In this document: piece by piece, positions 45,281-57,500 of the stretch
Layout: each line of letters begins with the position of its first letter
How positions within the stretch are numbered: the first letter of the stretch is position 1
Notes under the pieces: model-generated
Told to the model about the DNA's origin: nothing
The model's input: the letters and a program-made list of their open reading frames with translations, nothing else
Database searches by the model: none
Program-made: the position numbers and the translations under genes
NCBI GenBank assembly: GCA_940337035.1
Contig: CALNHX010002971.1
Coordinates: 62,001 to 126,000, forward strand
DNA from: Agriotes lineatus
Lineage: Eukaryota; Arthropoda; Insecta; Coleoptera; Elateridae
DNA length: 64,000 bases
Direction: 5' to 3'

Positions 45281-48190
45281 ACCCTATAAAATAGCAAACT
45301 GTTGTATAGAGTAGTTGCACAACATTCATATTTTGACAAAAGCTTTACGATTTTACAAAACCATTTTTTAGATTTTCTCTATTTTCTTAATATTGCAATA
45401 AATAGCTTCTACAAAAAGAGCTAGTTTGCGTTTTCATATTCCTTAGATAATAACACGCCTCACTTTACTATTTCCAAAAAGTGACAAATGTTTTCCATTG
45501 ATTAGTAATTTTTATAACGTATCTTAGGTAATTTAAACATGATATTCAATTTATTACAGAAAATATCATAAGAACGTGTTTAATTATTATTTATTATTCT
45601 TATACTGATAACAAAATTCACCTCATATGATGTCATCAGCTCAACTGGCGGCTACATTGGATGCGGTTGTGATCTCTTTCCGCAATGTCCAGCTTATTGT
45701 TACGAATTACATAGTTTCAAAAAATCCTATAATCTTTTTAGTATACTTGCGATAGCATGGATACCTGCAGGTTGCAAATAAAAGTTTTTGCATAGTGATC
45801 ATGAAAGTCGTTTCTTAGGAAAAATCACAAAGAAAGTAATACTTTCATTATCAATTCATTGACAATTGTAAATTCTACAGTCCTTTTCGACCAAATTTCA
45901 AGCTACAAATTATCACTATGCAAAATAATGTGTGCTACACATATGAAAGCAACTTTTTTTTACTCGTTTGATTGATGCATCAACCTTCAAACTCAAACAA
46001 AAAATCGTCATTAAAATCGTTGTTTTTAACATGAAGTACTGATACCAAAATGTAAATGGTTTTGAAACTTACATTCTTATTTGAAATGTATAAGAAGTGT
46101 TTCCGTGATGGTAGTCTCTTTGTTTTCTTACAGCTTTTTCTCAAAAATTTTGTAGGCATTTTTTCCGGCAGAGATTTTTATGATAAAAGTCTTGACATTG
46201 CTAATACTATAACAAAAAGAGAAATATCATAGAAAACATAATGTTCATTTATAGTAAACAGTGGAAAACTCAAAACTGTGCTCAATACGCACATCCATAG
46301 TATTGTGATTGTAGTTTGATCAAAACTCATATTTGCATGTTAATAATTGGTTATTTTCTCTCAATCTACCGACAAAGTGTGTGATTCCAAATGTTTTACA
46401 AATAGTTTTAAATAATATCCAGTTAAACTGCTATTTAACGAAGTTATTAAATTCTGAACTAATTGCTATAGGAGAATTTCAAACACAAATAAGGGTTTTT
46501 GAGGAAAGGATTAATATGTTTTACATATAAAATTAAATTGAAATAAAAACTTCCAAGGACATTTTAATCCTTAAATGTTCATTAAGAAAAGGCACATTGT
46601 GTATTAAAGGCTAAGAAGATTTAAATTTCCAGCCAGATGTTTAGCAGGATTACCTAAATATTTAAAGTCTGCTTCAGGTAAGCTTAACAATTCTTCTAAA
46701 ATTCCTGGGAAGGTTTCTATTAGTCTACCGGAAGAAGCACATCGTGCGGGCAGTTTGCAGTAAAAATTAAGACTAATTCTAAAAACGTAATTAGTAAGAT
46801 TAAAATGTAATTTCTAATTTATATGATTTGATGATTCTATGCAACACTACAGCAATTTACATGACTGAACACGTTGAACACAAGGTTAATCTATTTAAGC
46901 AGGCCTTATAATACGGCATATTGCTTGAGTAGAAGAACCTAGTAGGTATTGTGACTTTCTTTGTATACCTTCAGCGGAAGTTATTATCACAATTTGTGCA
47001 CATATTTAAATACTGAAAGATAATAAAGTTTATTTCCGTTCTGCTTTGTATACATGCCATGCCAACAGACTTTGTAAATCGTACATGTGCAAATCCACCG
47101 ATGAACTAACTCACAGCGCTGATTATTATTAATAGACTTCACGAGTTCGACCAATGGTTGCTTTATAGCTTTCATGTAAAATGTGCATGATTCAAGCAGA
47201 AGGCATCGAACAGCAAATTATAGCGTCTGTACGAGGGTATTTTGATAAATAGTCGGCCTTGGATGTATGACGTAAAAAAATAAACATTATCCATTAAAAT
47301 GAATAGTTAATTTAGAATAGTTTCTCTGGTCGCTTATCTACTTTTTTGAAAAAAACATGTTCACGAGTTTTACAAAAGTGCAAAAAATTAATAACACTTT
47401 ATCATAAAATATCTTTATATAAAAGGATTGAAATGTATGGCTATTCATTAAGATTTAGAGGGCAACTGTTCATTCTATGTCAGAATAAAGAAGTAGCTTG
47501 CTGCATTTAAAGTAGGTAAAATTTATGTAAAAAATAGAAAGAGACCCTGGAGAAGTATTTCATTGTCTACTCCTGAAAATGTGGAGGTTGTACATGATTT
47601 GTTAATGATCAGTTGGAGAAGCAACATGAAAATATACAAAAGATATGATCAATCTCATATGGAAAACGTGAATTATGTTGTTCATACCGAATTAGAAATG
47701 AAACCAATTATTGCGAAGTGGATGCTGATTAAAAGTTAGAGCGAGTATCAAAATCAAAAGTCCTTTGCATATGTTTTTAAGATACTCCTATTTGGACTAG
47801 CTAGTTGGAATCGATGAAACTTGAATTTCATTAGTATCCGGAGACAAAAATTTAATCCATGAAGTTTGATTCTTCCCACGCAAACGTAAAATAGGCGGAA
47901 AAGGTGTCGATAGAATATGTCTTCCGAGATAAAGCTTTTCGTTTAACGAACTCATCGGTAATAGATTCCTAATCGAGCAATTGATTAATTATGTTTTTGT
48001 ATTTCTTTAAAGAAAGGGGCTTAATAAATTTCATAATTTTGTTTCGGCACAACTTGTTTTCGACCACAACCATTTTTCGAAATTTACAATTTTTGTTGTA
48101 ATCGCTTAATCAATAGCGACCTACCCAAAATTATATGAATGATCTCATGAAACTATACATAACTTTTGTAAAGACAACGACAGCTTTGGA
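45281..48190. other. Intergenic, no gene supported
   Basis: AT-rich. An inverted pair TTTTGCATAGTGAT / ATCACTATGCAAAA lies at 45786-45925 and may mark a small element. A 51-codon open frame at 46608-46763 is noted as a finding. Nothing else recognised. Confidence 0.4.
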
Positions 48191-48195
48191 ATTAA

Positions 48196-48549
48196 AGGAA
48201 TGTCGAAAAATTAATAAAGGATGAGTATGTCATCCCAAATGGCTGCAAACATTGTCCCTCGAGAACGACAGAGCCTGTCAGGATGATTTTTGTAATATTT
48301 TGTGTGAAATATTGATGCAAAGAACTGAAAACTTTTGGGCGTGATTTGTATTCGCGTTACCAGATAAGCTGTCACTCAACTACGTTATCAGATTCGTGTA
48401 GTGACAACACTCGGTGACTGTCGAGAAGTCGGGATTTCCGGAGTTCGAATCTCGGTCCGGAAACAATTTTTTTTAATTATCAAAAAATGCTGAAGCAAAT
48501 TTCTATCTCTTCTCAACTTTAAAACTGATATGCCACATTATTGGCGCTG
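48196..48549 (+). repeat. tRNA-like repeat, uninterrupted copy 2
   Basis: The left half (TAAAGGATGAGTATGTCAT, CTCGAGAACG) matches the flank left of the BEL/Pao element, and the right half (48355-48549) matches the flank right of it. A TAGTGACAACACTCGG segment and the B-box GAGTTCGAATCTC suggest a tRNA-derived, pol III-type core. The tRNA-like part is not at the 5' end, so it is either a composite SINE or a SINE inside another repeat. No poly-A tail seen. Confidence 0.6.
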
Positions 48550-49049
48550 TCTACCTCATTCGTACTGTCCACTAACGGTATTAATAAATCGCCTACTCGA
48601 TTTTAAACCGATTTTCTATATCTAGTTTCCGCAATTATTATTTATTTCTCGTCTCCTTTGCAAATTCTCTTGAGAGCGTTTTAATAGTTTTTCTTATGGC
48701 ACAGGCATTTTTTGTTTCGGAATTTTGAGTTAAGAAACAACTTGTTGCGGTAAGGACATTTAACCGATCGAAGACAATTGTTTGGACTGTTTGGAGGAGA
48801 AGCGAAGCGACGACTCCAATTATTGTCTGAAATCGGTAATTCCTTGACGTTCGTTATGCTTATGACGTTTTTTGCACGATAGAAATGTATTTTTCTTCAA
48901 ACGTCAGTAAAATGTGACATTATACCACAGAATAAACACCTAATGGATTCAGAAGCGACACGAGCGGCGGCGCGGCGTCGAGTAGCCGATTTCAGCTATG
49001 GCGGCCATATTGGAAGACAGTAGATCAATATGTTGGTGGCACTGTAAGT

Positions 49050-49146
49050 CTATGTCAAATTCGAGGTTAGCAGGTTAGGTTTTGCATCAATCTGTGTCAA
49101 AACTGACGCAAAACCTAACCTGCTAACTTCGAATTTTTACTTACCA
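49050..49146. repeat. Hairpin repeat related to the MITE at 51409
   Basis: Inverted arms of about 40 bp containing GAGGTTAGCAGGTTAGGTTT and its complement around a short loop (CTGTGTCAAAACTGACGC region). The words GTCTATGTCAAATTCGAG and CAGGTTA also occur in the centre of the palindromic element at 51409-51661, so this is probably the core of an older relative that lost its outer arms. Confidence 0.6.
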
Positions 49147-50680
49147 TTCTAGAACGGTAAACATAACTTACTGATTTCAACAAACGCGGTAACTAAGTAA
49201 AATCTTTCTACCTTACAAAAAAACTATTTATGAGAATATTTCATCGTCCACTCGGCGAAAGTAAATATACATAACAATTTTGAATGAAGTCAAATAATGC
49301 AATATTCTTGAACTTGATTCTGCAGCACAGTTTTTATTTAAATTTAAACTGTGTCTGGCACGTGATGCGCAACTAACTTTTACAGAATATTTCTTTAATC
49401 TCACTTGTAATTTGCTATTTTATTTACCGTGTGTGTTGCAATATCATCGATTTGGCATTACAACTTTCAATGTCAAGCGACGACTCTCGTATAATTATCA
49501 TAAGTATTGCATCGTTTTTCAAATTTTGTTGATTTGAAGAAACTAGAAAGACTGTTTATACAGTGTAGCTCCTTTATAAAACTCGCTTGTAACTTACTTT
49601 CGGTTATTACGTACGGACTGGAGAGCCCGATTATTTCTTTTTTCAAAACGTAGTTCTTATACAACGTATTTTAACCGCCATCTTAGTTGTAGCAATTTTT
49701 GAATTTATCACCATCGGTATTCAAATTCTGAAATTTTGAGATTGTTTCGATACTTTAACATTCAAAAAGTCCCCCAGCTCGTATACTAAAGAAATAAATA
49801 CGCACAGTGTATGTATGTATATATGTATTGTCGGTAACCTCATTTTACCTTGCGGTGTAGAGGCTGGCCCTTTATACACTTGCGTCTGGCGGTGCAATGC
49901 TCAACTTGCCCCAGATTCGTATTACACTGTTGAAGCGCGATTCTTGTTCTTGCGCAGCAACCATTCTGTGAGGTGTGAATAAATAAAAATAAATTAATAA
50001 GATAATTAGTAAATTTATACTGTGCAGAGTTTGTTAATTTTGCAAAACAGTTAATTTTAATGCTTCACAATTAATAGCAATTTGAGCTCGTGTAAATCGA
50101 TCAATCAAATGCAAATCATTGTTTATACAACCTGAAAAAGATAAAGTTTCGTTGAGTTGTTTTTAAGTATTTCTCCACACTACAAAATGAAAAATATTAA
50201 AACACCAACGTTTCGAAAGACAAATATACTTCCGTTTTCAACAATTAAATATTAACTATTAAAACTTAGCTGATTGATACAGAAGGATGAAAATTACTTT
50301 TTCACGTTGAGGTCATTTTTTACAAAAAAGAAACCGTTCAATGAAGAACAACATCCAAAGAATTGTATACATATACAATATTCGCTGTGAATGGGGGGAA
50401 TACTATATCGGTAAAATATTCAAGCTTCTAGAAATTAGTGTTAAAGAACATAAAAATATTATTAAAAATGACCAGATTGAAAAATAAAAAACACGCTTGG
50501 AATAATAACCACAAAACACATTGGCAGAACACAAAGATATAATCTAAACAAACGATATCGATATCAATTAATGTAAAATTTAAAAAAAACTGCTTATATT
50601 TTGCTTAGAAAGAATGAAGGCGCATAATCCTTTTCGTGAGATTAGATAATAGTTGGCTATCGCTTCTTAAAGATTTAGTG
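49147..50680. other. Intergenic, no gene supported
   Basis: AT-rich, no recognisable coding frame. CTTTCGAAAG-like words and a decayed stretch near 50340-50620 could be old transposon sequence, but I cannot assign it. Confidence 0.4.
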
Positions 50681-51408
50681 TCAAGCTACGAGGTAAGGTC
50701 CATATATTCCCGGCCTCCCCTATTTGCGATGGCACTATAGTGAAAATTTCAAGTTCATTATTTAGTCTATTACTTTAGTAGGCTATGCAAAAAAAAGAGA
50801 ATTCTTCACGTGGCACAGTATTTTATTGACAGTTAAAAAATCAAAGTCTTGTCAAGCATTTTTCTGAAATGTTTAAAATTGAATATCGTGCTGTGATAAA
50901 GTTTCTCACACAAGATGTTACTCCGACAGAAATTATAAACGATTTGACGATATTTATAGGAATTCTTCACCTTCATTCTCCACGGTAAAAGAATGGTCTT
51001 AGTTATTCCGCGTGGGCAGAGAATCTCTTGAAGATGATCCTCGTGAAGGTCGGTCCGTAACAACGGTTACTCCAGAAAATGTTATACTAGTTGAAGCAGA
51101 GGTCATGAATGATTGCCGTTTAAAAACAAAAGAAAATGCAGCAAGGATCAATCTTTCTAAAACAACTGTCCTTCGAATTCTCCATGACTATTTACACATC
51201 GAGTAAGATTAGTGCAAGGGTGGGTACCACAAAACAACCACTAATAGAGCGATTTCTTCCATAGTAAGCTTGTATAAAAGTTTCAGCGCCATACAACGGG
51301 TGAACCAAAAACTATTCCAACAAGCCGGCCAAATTTAAATACGCCATTACTACGATATTTGGATTAATCAAGGATATGCCGTCAACACCAATACAAATTT
51401 TTCATATA

Positions 51409-51661
51409 CCGTGAGATAAAAAAAAAATGATTCTGAGCAGGCCTTGATATGTGTTATACGTTTGGCAATACTGAAGTGTATTGTCAGTCTATGTCAATTT
51501 CGAGATTTGCAGGTTAAGTTTTACGTCAGTCTGTGTCAAACAACAAACAAAATCTAACCTTTTAATCTCGAATTTGACATAGACTGACAATACACTTCAG
51601 TACTGCCAAACGTATAACACATATCAAGGCCTGCTCAGAATCATTTTTTTTTATCTCACGG
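51409..51661. mobile_element. 253-bp near-perfect palindromic MITE
   Basis: Both arms, of about 97 bp, begin CCGTGAGATAAAAAAAAAAT or one base shorter, and include GCAGGCCTTGATATGTGTTA and CAGTCTATGTCAA with very few mismatches. TA flanks both ends (51407-51408, 51662-51663). A loop of about 55 bp separates the arms. It lies inside the disrupted mariner element. Such a hairpin could produce double-stranded RNA if transcribed. No coding sequence. Confidence 0.88.
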
Positions 51662-51949
51662 TACATAATTTGTCTTCATCAGAATCGATTTTAAAATTTT
51701 GAACCGCATAAATCGGAATATGCAAAATCTTTATAGGTTCTGAAGTTTGCAATAATTATGGAAAATGCAAACAAAATATTTGCGAATAACAAATATATTT
51801 TAAGTAATTCAAATAGCAATATTGTCAATCTTACAATAGTTGTGCTCAATTGCAACAATTTACTTTGCTTTTCACGCATTTTAAATGATTTGTCGGCGTC
51901 AGTTTGACGTACGAGTTAACTATATACGCATTTTTCAAAAAGCGGACAT

Positions 51950-52250
51950 GTGACACCAGCGCCTCCTGACAGGTGGGCCAATCTCTAACAATTATTTGAT
52001 TTGACAGATGCATTCAGAAAACTTTTCTGTTAGTAGATTTTTTATGCTTTTGAAAAATGTGTGTCTCCTACACTAAATCGGCACAACTTGAAACAACACT
52101 TCTTCACATACCCACCTATCATTAATTATAGTTTGGTTCACACCCTTGCCGAGTGGCGACACTAGCGCCCTTCGACGGGTGGGCCAGTCCCTAACAATTG
52201 TTTGACAGGCGCATTTAAGAAACTCCTTTATTAGTGATTGCTTTGTGGTG
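51950..52250 (+). repeat. Two diverged direct copies of a 90-bp unit
   Basis: Copy a at about 51953-52045 and copy b at about 52158-52250 share GACACnAGCGCC, GACnGGTGGGCCA, TCnCTAACAATT and TTTGACAGnnGCATT in the same order, 205 bp apart. They lie inside the mariner and are absent from any mariner coding frame. This might be two repeat units or the direct ends of an unrecognised element. Confidence 0.55.
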
Positions 52251-52486
52251 GGTATCAAAACTTCTCACTCCTATTCTTAACAGCAAAGAGTTGACTGTTG
52301 AGTCGAATTTTTGGAGCTCTGTCGTGATAACAAGAGCACAGTAATTGATTCCATTATTACCGGGGACGAAACTATGGTTTTTTATTATGAGTCTCTTTTA
52401 AAAAGAAATCTATAAAGTGGCGTCGTCAAGGAGAACCATCACCGAGGAGAGCAAAAGTCTCTCCATCAACGAAAACACATGACCAC

Positions 52487-53300
52487 TGTTTGAGTCACAC
52501 AGATGCGTGCATCAAAACCTTTTTGCTTATAATTATTCATGTAATTCAAGTCATAACTGTTCTATCTCATTCAAAGGTCGTGGTAAAGTCAAATTTGCAT
52601 CTTACCGTATTTGTTTGCCTCTGTTAATAATGGAAAGGAATTTGAAAGCTTCCCTTAATGGCTTTTAAGCGGATGGATACACTTTCTAATAGGACTTAAG
52701 CCGACTTAGCGTATTTAGGACTCATGTGTTTATGGATTTCGTTTAATACAATGCCTCATTGAGAGAGCTTAGCATTAAGATTTCTTAAAATAAGCATTCA
52801 TTCCTAAACAACGTGCGACGCTCCGATTGGCTACGCAGGATCGCCTCAGCCAATAGTGTCTGAGCCTTCCCCTCCTTGTTGAATTTGCGAGTTCAGCTGA
52901 TTGTCAATTCAGCTTCAGTTAGATTCAGAATTTCGAGTAAGCAAGTTCAGCTATGCTTTGTGCTGGTTTGCGGTCGGTCTAGCTCCCTGGTAAAGACGTT
53001 TCCAGGTTGTTTTGTATGACGGTTACGCGCAATTCGCTATTTTCGCGTGGCCAATCCAAGCCTGTCACAACAGTTGAAGCTATTGTAAAAAACCATCGGT
53101 CCATCAGTGACGTTTGTAATCGTTGTTACTCAATATACTCGTGTTTGTTAAGTCTTGTTTCACTCCAACAAATAACTGAACCCAAGTCAAGGGTTATTAA
53201 GTGGCAGTTCCCGGCAATCCCATTGAACCGGGATTCGCAGCGGATTAACTGGGGGCCCCATTCGTGGAAGCCTCTTTTCAAGTTAATCATACAAAAAACA
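52487..53300 (+). mobile_element. Solo LTR of the BEL/Pao family
   Basis: Starts TGTTTGAGTCACACAGATGC and ends TACAAAAAACA. It is collinear with the LTR at 41629-42438 but in opposite orientation. ACCAC is perfectly duplicated on both sides (52482-52486, 53301-53305), the 5-bp duplication of BEL/Pao elements. The mariner transposase frame is continuous across this site if the LTR and one copy of ACCAC are skipped. A solo LTR arises when the two LTRs of an integrated element recombine. Confidence 0.93.
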
Positions 53301-54099
53301 ACCACAATATTTTGGGATTGCAAGGGAATTTTGTTGATAGATTTTAAATAACGAAATACTATCGTAAATGGAACATATTATGCTAGCTGACTGCATCGGC
53401 TGCGTGCCACTATTAAAGAAAAGCGAACAGGAAAGCTCAGTAAAGGTGTGCTTCTATTCATGACAATGCACCAGCACACTCGGCAGCAGTTGCAAAGGCT
53501 GCTATTGAAGATTGTGGGTTTTTGGAACTCAACTACCCACCCTATAGCCCTGACCTAGCGCCAAGTGACTACTTTCTGTTTTCAAAATTGAAGTCAGATT
53601 TGTGTGGTTTAAAATTTAGGGACGATGAAAAAGTTCAAACTCCAGTTCTGAATCATTTTGAGGACAAAAGTCCGGAATATTTTTATAAGGGTATAGAAAT
53701 GTTAACTAAGCGTTGTGAAAAATGTGTTGATATTAAAGATTAAATTGAAAAATAATGAAGTCGTTTTAATTTTATGGTAGTTCTAACATACCTAGCCCGG
53801 GAATATATGGACCTTACCTCGTATTTACTGGAGAAGTGATTTCCATCCTCCTGCATCTCCAGTAAAATAAAATAAGTTTTCGTAATTAATTTTTAATTAA
53901 ATTAGTTAATCCTTAATAATTTAATTGTTGTATATTTAGTTAGCCATACAATAAAAAAATATTTTCTAATCGAGAACCGATGTTGACTCGTTTTATTATG
54001 TACAAATCGGTCGCTGATGGGTATCTATAAAAATTGTTAACTTAAAAGGAGGCTACGTTGAATTAAAAGAAATAGTACTCTATCCATCAATAGTGGGCA

Positions 54100-54533
54100 G
54101 TGAATTTACCAGCACGCCCTCGTATAGTGCGGGGCAAAATTAGAACCGATCAGGGTGCGTCTATCGTTGGCACACGCAACAGGTTTGAATTTGAATAGTG
54201 CGCTCTTACCTGCCGCACATAGACGCTCGTTTGGGGGGGCACGGTGGGAGTAATTTTAGCCGGCAACTTGTGGCGTAGGTTAAGTCTCCGAGGTTCTTAG
54301 GTGAACTCGGTTGCTCTCGAAGTTGTCCGTTGGTGATTGGTGTTTGTTTACATTTTCACGCTTTGGGGTGTTTTAACGAGTTCGCGCAGAGTTCACGTTT
54401 GGGTTGCCGGTGACCGCGCACCACTTGCTTAAGCAGTTTGGATTTAACTTTTGGTGGTTGTTTTCGCGCCTTTCTGCATATGGATTAGATTGCGTTGTTT
54501 TCCTCTCACTTTGCGCTCTGAAGAGAAGCTGAG
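54100..54533 (+). promoter_or_regulatory. CpG-rich candidate promoter and first exon
   Basis: This stretch is GC- and CpG-rich (many CGC, CCG and TCG steps) between AT-rich flanks, and ends with the consensus donor CTGAG|GTAAGT at 54533/54534. It contains no long open frame, so if transcribed it would be a 5' untranslated first exon of a plus-strand host gene whose coding exons lie beyond this window or were not recognised. The transcription start is unknown. An unrecognised GC-rich repeat is the alternative. Confidence 0.4.
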
Positions 54534-54539
54534 GTAAGT

Positions 54540-57500
54540 TTGGTGATAGCAAAACCTTAATTTATAAAGTAATATAAGAAATAGGTATTTATGATAAAAG
54601 TGTAATTTTATTTATGTGTGGGGGAAGTTTACCTAACGAGGAGAAGCCGAGTACAGATCTCCACAAACAATATAAAATTACTTATATCACGTGTTCCATA
54701 CACTATGTTTTCTACAAATCCGTAAGCTTGAATATATAATAAGAGGTTTAAAAAAGAAATTTTAATATTAGTGTCAATATTTAACTGGCAATTCGTCCTT
54801 TGTTTTAAATTTCAAATACATCAAAATAGTCAGTACACTATATACAATTTATGTAAATGGTAATTTCTGTGAATGCTATGTATTCTTATAGCATTTAACC
54901 TTTACAGTTGTTAAATATTGAGTTCTAGGTACATACGGTTCAAGTTATTTTAAGATTGTAACGGAAACCAACACTATTGAATTTTCCTGAATTTCTCACT
55001 GTTTTACAAATAATACATAGGATGTTAGCAAGTAATTAGTATTTCCTGATGTAAAAACACGCGATCTCTTTATATTTTAACTGTTGACTGTCTGATAGTA
55101 GATAAAAAAACACAGTATATATACGATAATTAATATTAATATTAATAGTCAAACTACAGTACATATAAGTTTCACTCAGCAATGCCTTAACAGTAAAATA
55201 CACTTTTACAGTTTACGGTTGCCGAGAAGTTTTTGTAAAAGCCAATTAATTATAACGGACGTTTTTAAACTACACTACTCACTTTTACCAACTAGTTATT
55301 TATCAGCAGGAAATTCAGTTAGAGGCGATTCCAACGATTGTAGTGTGGAACGAGATAAGATAATGCATATGCATACAGATTATTATAGTCCCATATCTCA
55401 GTACTTGGGCTGAGTATGATTTATACACACTGGAAGGCTTTCTCCAAGACGATATCTATGATTTCGTAAGATCGTTTTAATTGTTCCCATGCATCGCGTC
55501 GTTTGTTTTGTATTCCTTAAAATAATTCATCTTAAGAAACTCTTTTATGGAGCGAAATGTAACTCACAGTCATTCGTTCGTGATCGTTAACCCCTTTTAC
55601 TGTATTAAGTAAGAGGGATAAATATGCATGGAAAAATACAACTGGTAAGATTTTTATACAAAGCGATCACAACCAGAATTGACTTTGTGAAACTGGGGAC
55701 GACTACAAAATGTTTATAGAACTTCTCTATTAGCATTAAATAAAATACTGAAGTAAACGTTTTCGTTGCACGGCACTCTATAGGGGACATTACATTGGGC
55801 ACTACTGCATAATATTGTTCTGTGAGAACTCCTTCCACGATGGAATTATTTATTTAATTATCCAATTAATTAGAAAACTGCAATAATTGTATACATTAAA
55901 TTACAATGGAAATGTGCTAATTGCATAAAAAATATATACTCAGCTACAAACAATTCTGAATTAATAATTTATAAAATGGTCAAGTGCCTTTAACAAAAGT
56001 AAATTTCACAAAAATACTATTTAAGTCTTAGTATTTCATGCTAAATCATATTTCATTACAGCTTTTGCTATAAGAATAAATCGATGGTCAATAGAAAAGG
56101 CTTTAATTTTTTTCTATCAGTATGTGTCAGTAACTAGAGTCTTATTTTTTAGGTGTAGTTAATAAGAGAATAAATTAACGTTGATTATTGCTAATTGCCA
56201 TTTTATTGTGGTAAATACAACTTTTACATGTCTATCTGTCCATGACCTTAAACTTCACAGAGCCAGTTTAAACCCACAATAAAATCAACTTTTTTGATTT
56301 TATCTAAAAGGCTTTTAAGATTGTGGTTAGTCACCTTTCATGTCGTGACATTTGTGCCCAGGTTACTAAGTAGACTTTCCGTCAAAAACCTTTGTTTTCG
56401 AAACACCACCAATAGAACTTTATAATTTTGATAATTCTTGTTCATATAGAAAGTTATAATCCTGATGATTTGCAGAATGTATCAAAACACTAATTTATTC
56501 TGTTTTTGTTCAGTTGTTATTGCGTAATTTACCATGTATCGTTTTCTCTTGTACACGAAGCTGGTGTTTTACCCAAAACAATGGCTTTTTAAAATTCTTT
56601 AGTGTGCCTGTTTTGTAATTCAGTTGGTTGTTCTTCTCAGCCAACGTAATTGAAGGGCTCGTTAGTATTCATATGATGAATGCCTAATCTATTATGATTA
56701 TGTTGTGGAATAATAATCTTTACTATTGTTAGGGACCTAGTCGGTGTTTTCTTATTAGGCGTTTTTGAAATAAGAGGGATGTATACGTTTTTATCGTGTT
56801 ATTTATCAGTTACTTTTGTTTGTATGAAAAAACCATAACTAATTTCTATGTGAGTTTATTAAGGCGACAGTGGGAACTACTGTAACGAAACACTTCGTGA
56901 ATTTTATTTTACATGTTTACGTTTACGTATGATAAACAAATATTGGAGTTGTATAACAACTAAGAACTGCCGGTTTCTGGCATTATGGAATACATGTACG
57001 GTTTAACTGTTACAACATTGTAAATATCTACACATACCTGTACGTGGGAGAATTTACGAGGTTCTATATCCCATAAACTACAAGGTTTTGAAAACAGCGC
57101 AGCTAAAAGCAAAAATTATAATTAGAGGAGTTTTTTATCACATTTAAATCGTATATTTTACAGACTTCAAATTCAAGCACCGATAAAGAATTTATAGAAA
57201 AACTGCTTTTCGAATTTGCCTTTTTTCAAACAAATCAATCGAACTTAGATGGTAATCGATAGCTTCAGAAATTCTAGATATCAATATTTTGCAGTAATTT
57301 ATTATCTTGCTTATTTTTGCTTATTATTATTGAATCTACCTTCAAATTCTGTAGTACTTTACTGACAAATATTTTTCCATCTTTTTCAAAATATATCTGC
57401 ATTTATAACCAATAGCTGTACCCGCTGTATTTGCGTTAATTTGATTAACAAATGCTCCTGAATTGAATTCAGTAGTTTTTTAAAATAATGGCTGTGATAT

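Larger units (their letters stand above)
50820..53743 (+). pseudogene. mariner transposase (D,D34D type), disrupted
   Basis: Helix-turn-helix region: VTPENVILVEAEVMNDCRLK and LSKTTVLRILHDYLHIE in 51063-51204. The first catalytic Asp is in ITGDETMVFYYE near 52352; a WRRQGEPSPRRAK block follows. The second is in HDNAPAHSAA near 53461, and the third is in SPDLAPSDYFLF near 53550, with 34 residues between the last two, the mariner spacing. The C-terminus ends KRCEKCVDIKD and a stop at 53743. Frameshifts, stops and the two blocks of inserted DNA inactivate it. The protein would bind the matched ends and paste into TA sites. Confidence 0.88.
50689..53821 (+). mobile_element. mariner element with both ends, carrying nested insertions
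   Basis: Left end CGAGGTAAGGTCCATATATT and the exact complement at the right end (through CCCGG), each flanked by TA (50687-50688, 53822-53823). The inside is a broken mariner transposase gene plus foreign DNA: a stretch between about 51235 and 52284 that includes a palindromic MITE and a repeat pair, and a solo BEL LTR at 52487-53300. Without these insertions the element would be close to the normal mariner length of about 1.3 kb. The perfect match of the ends suggests it is not very old. Confidence 0.92.
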
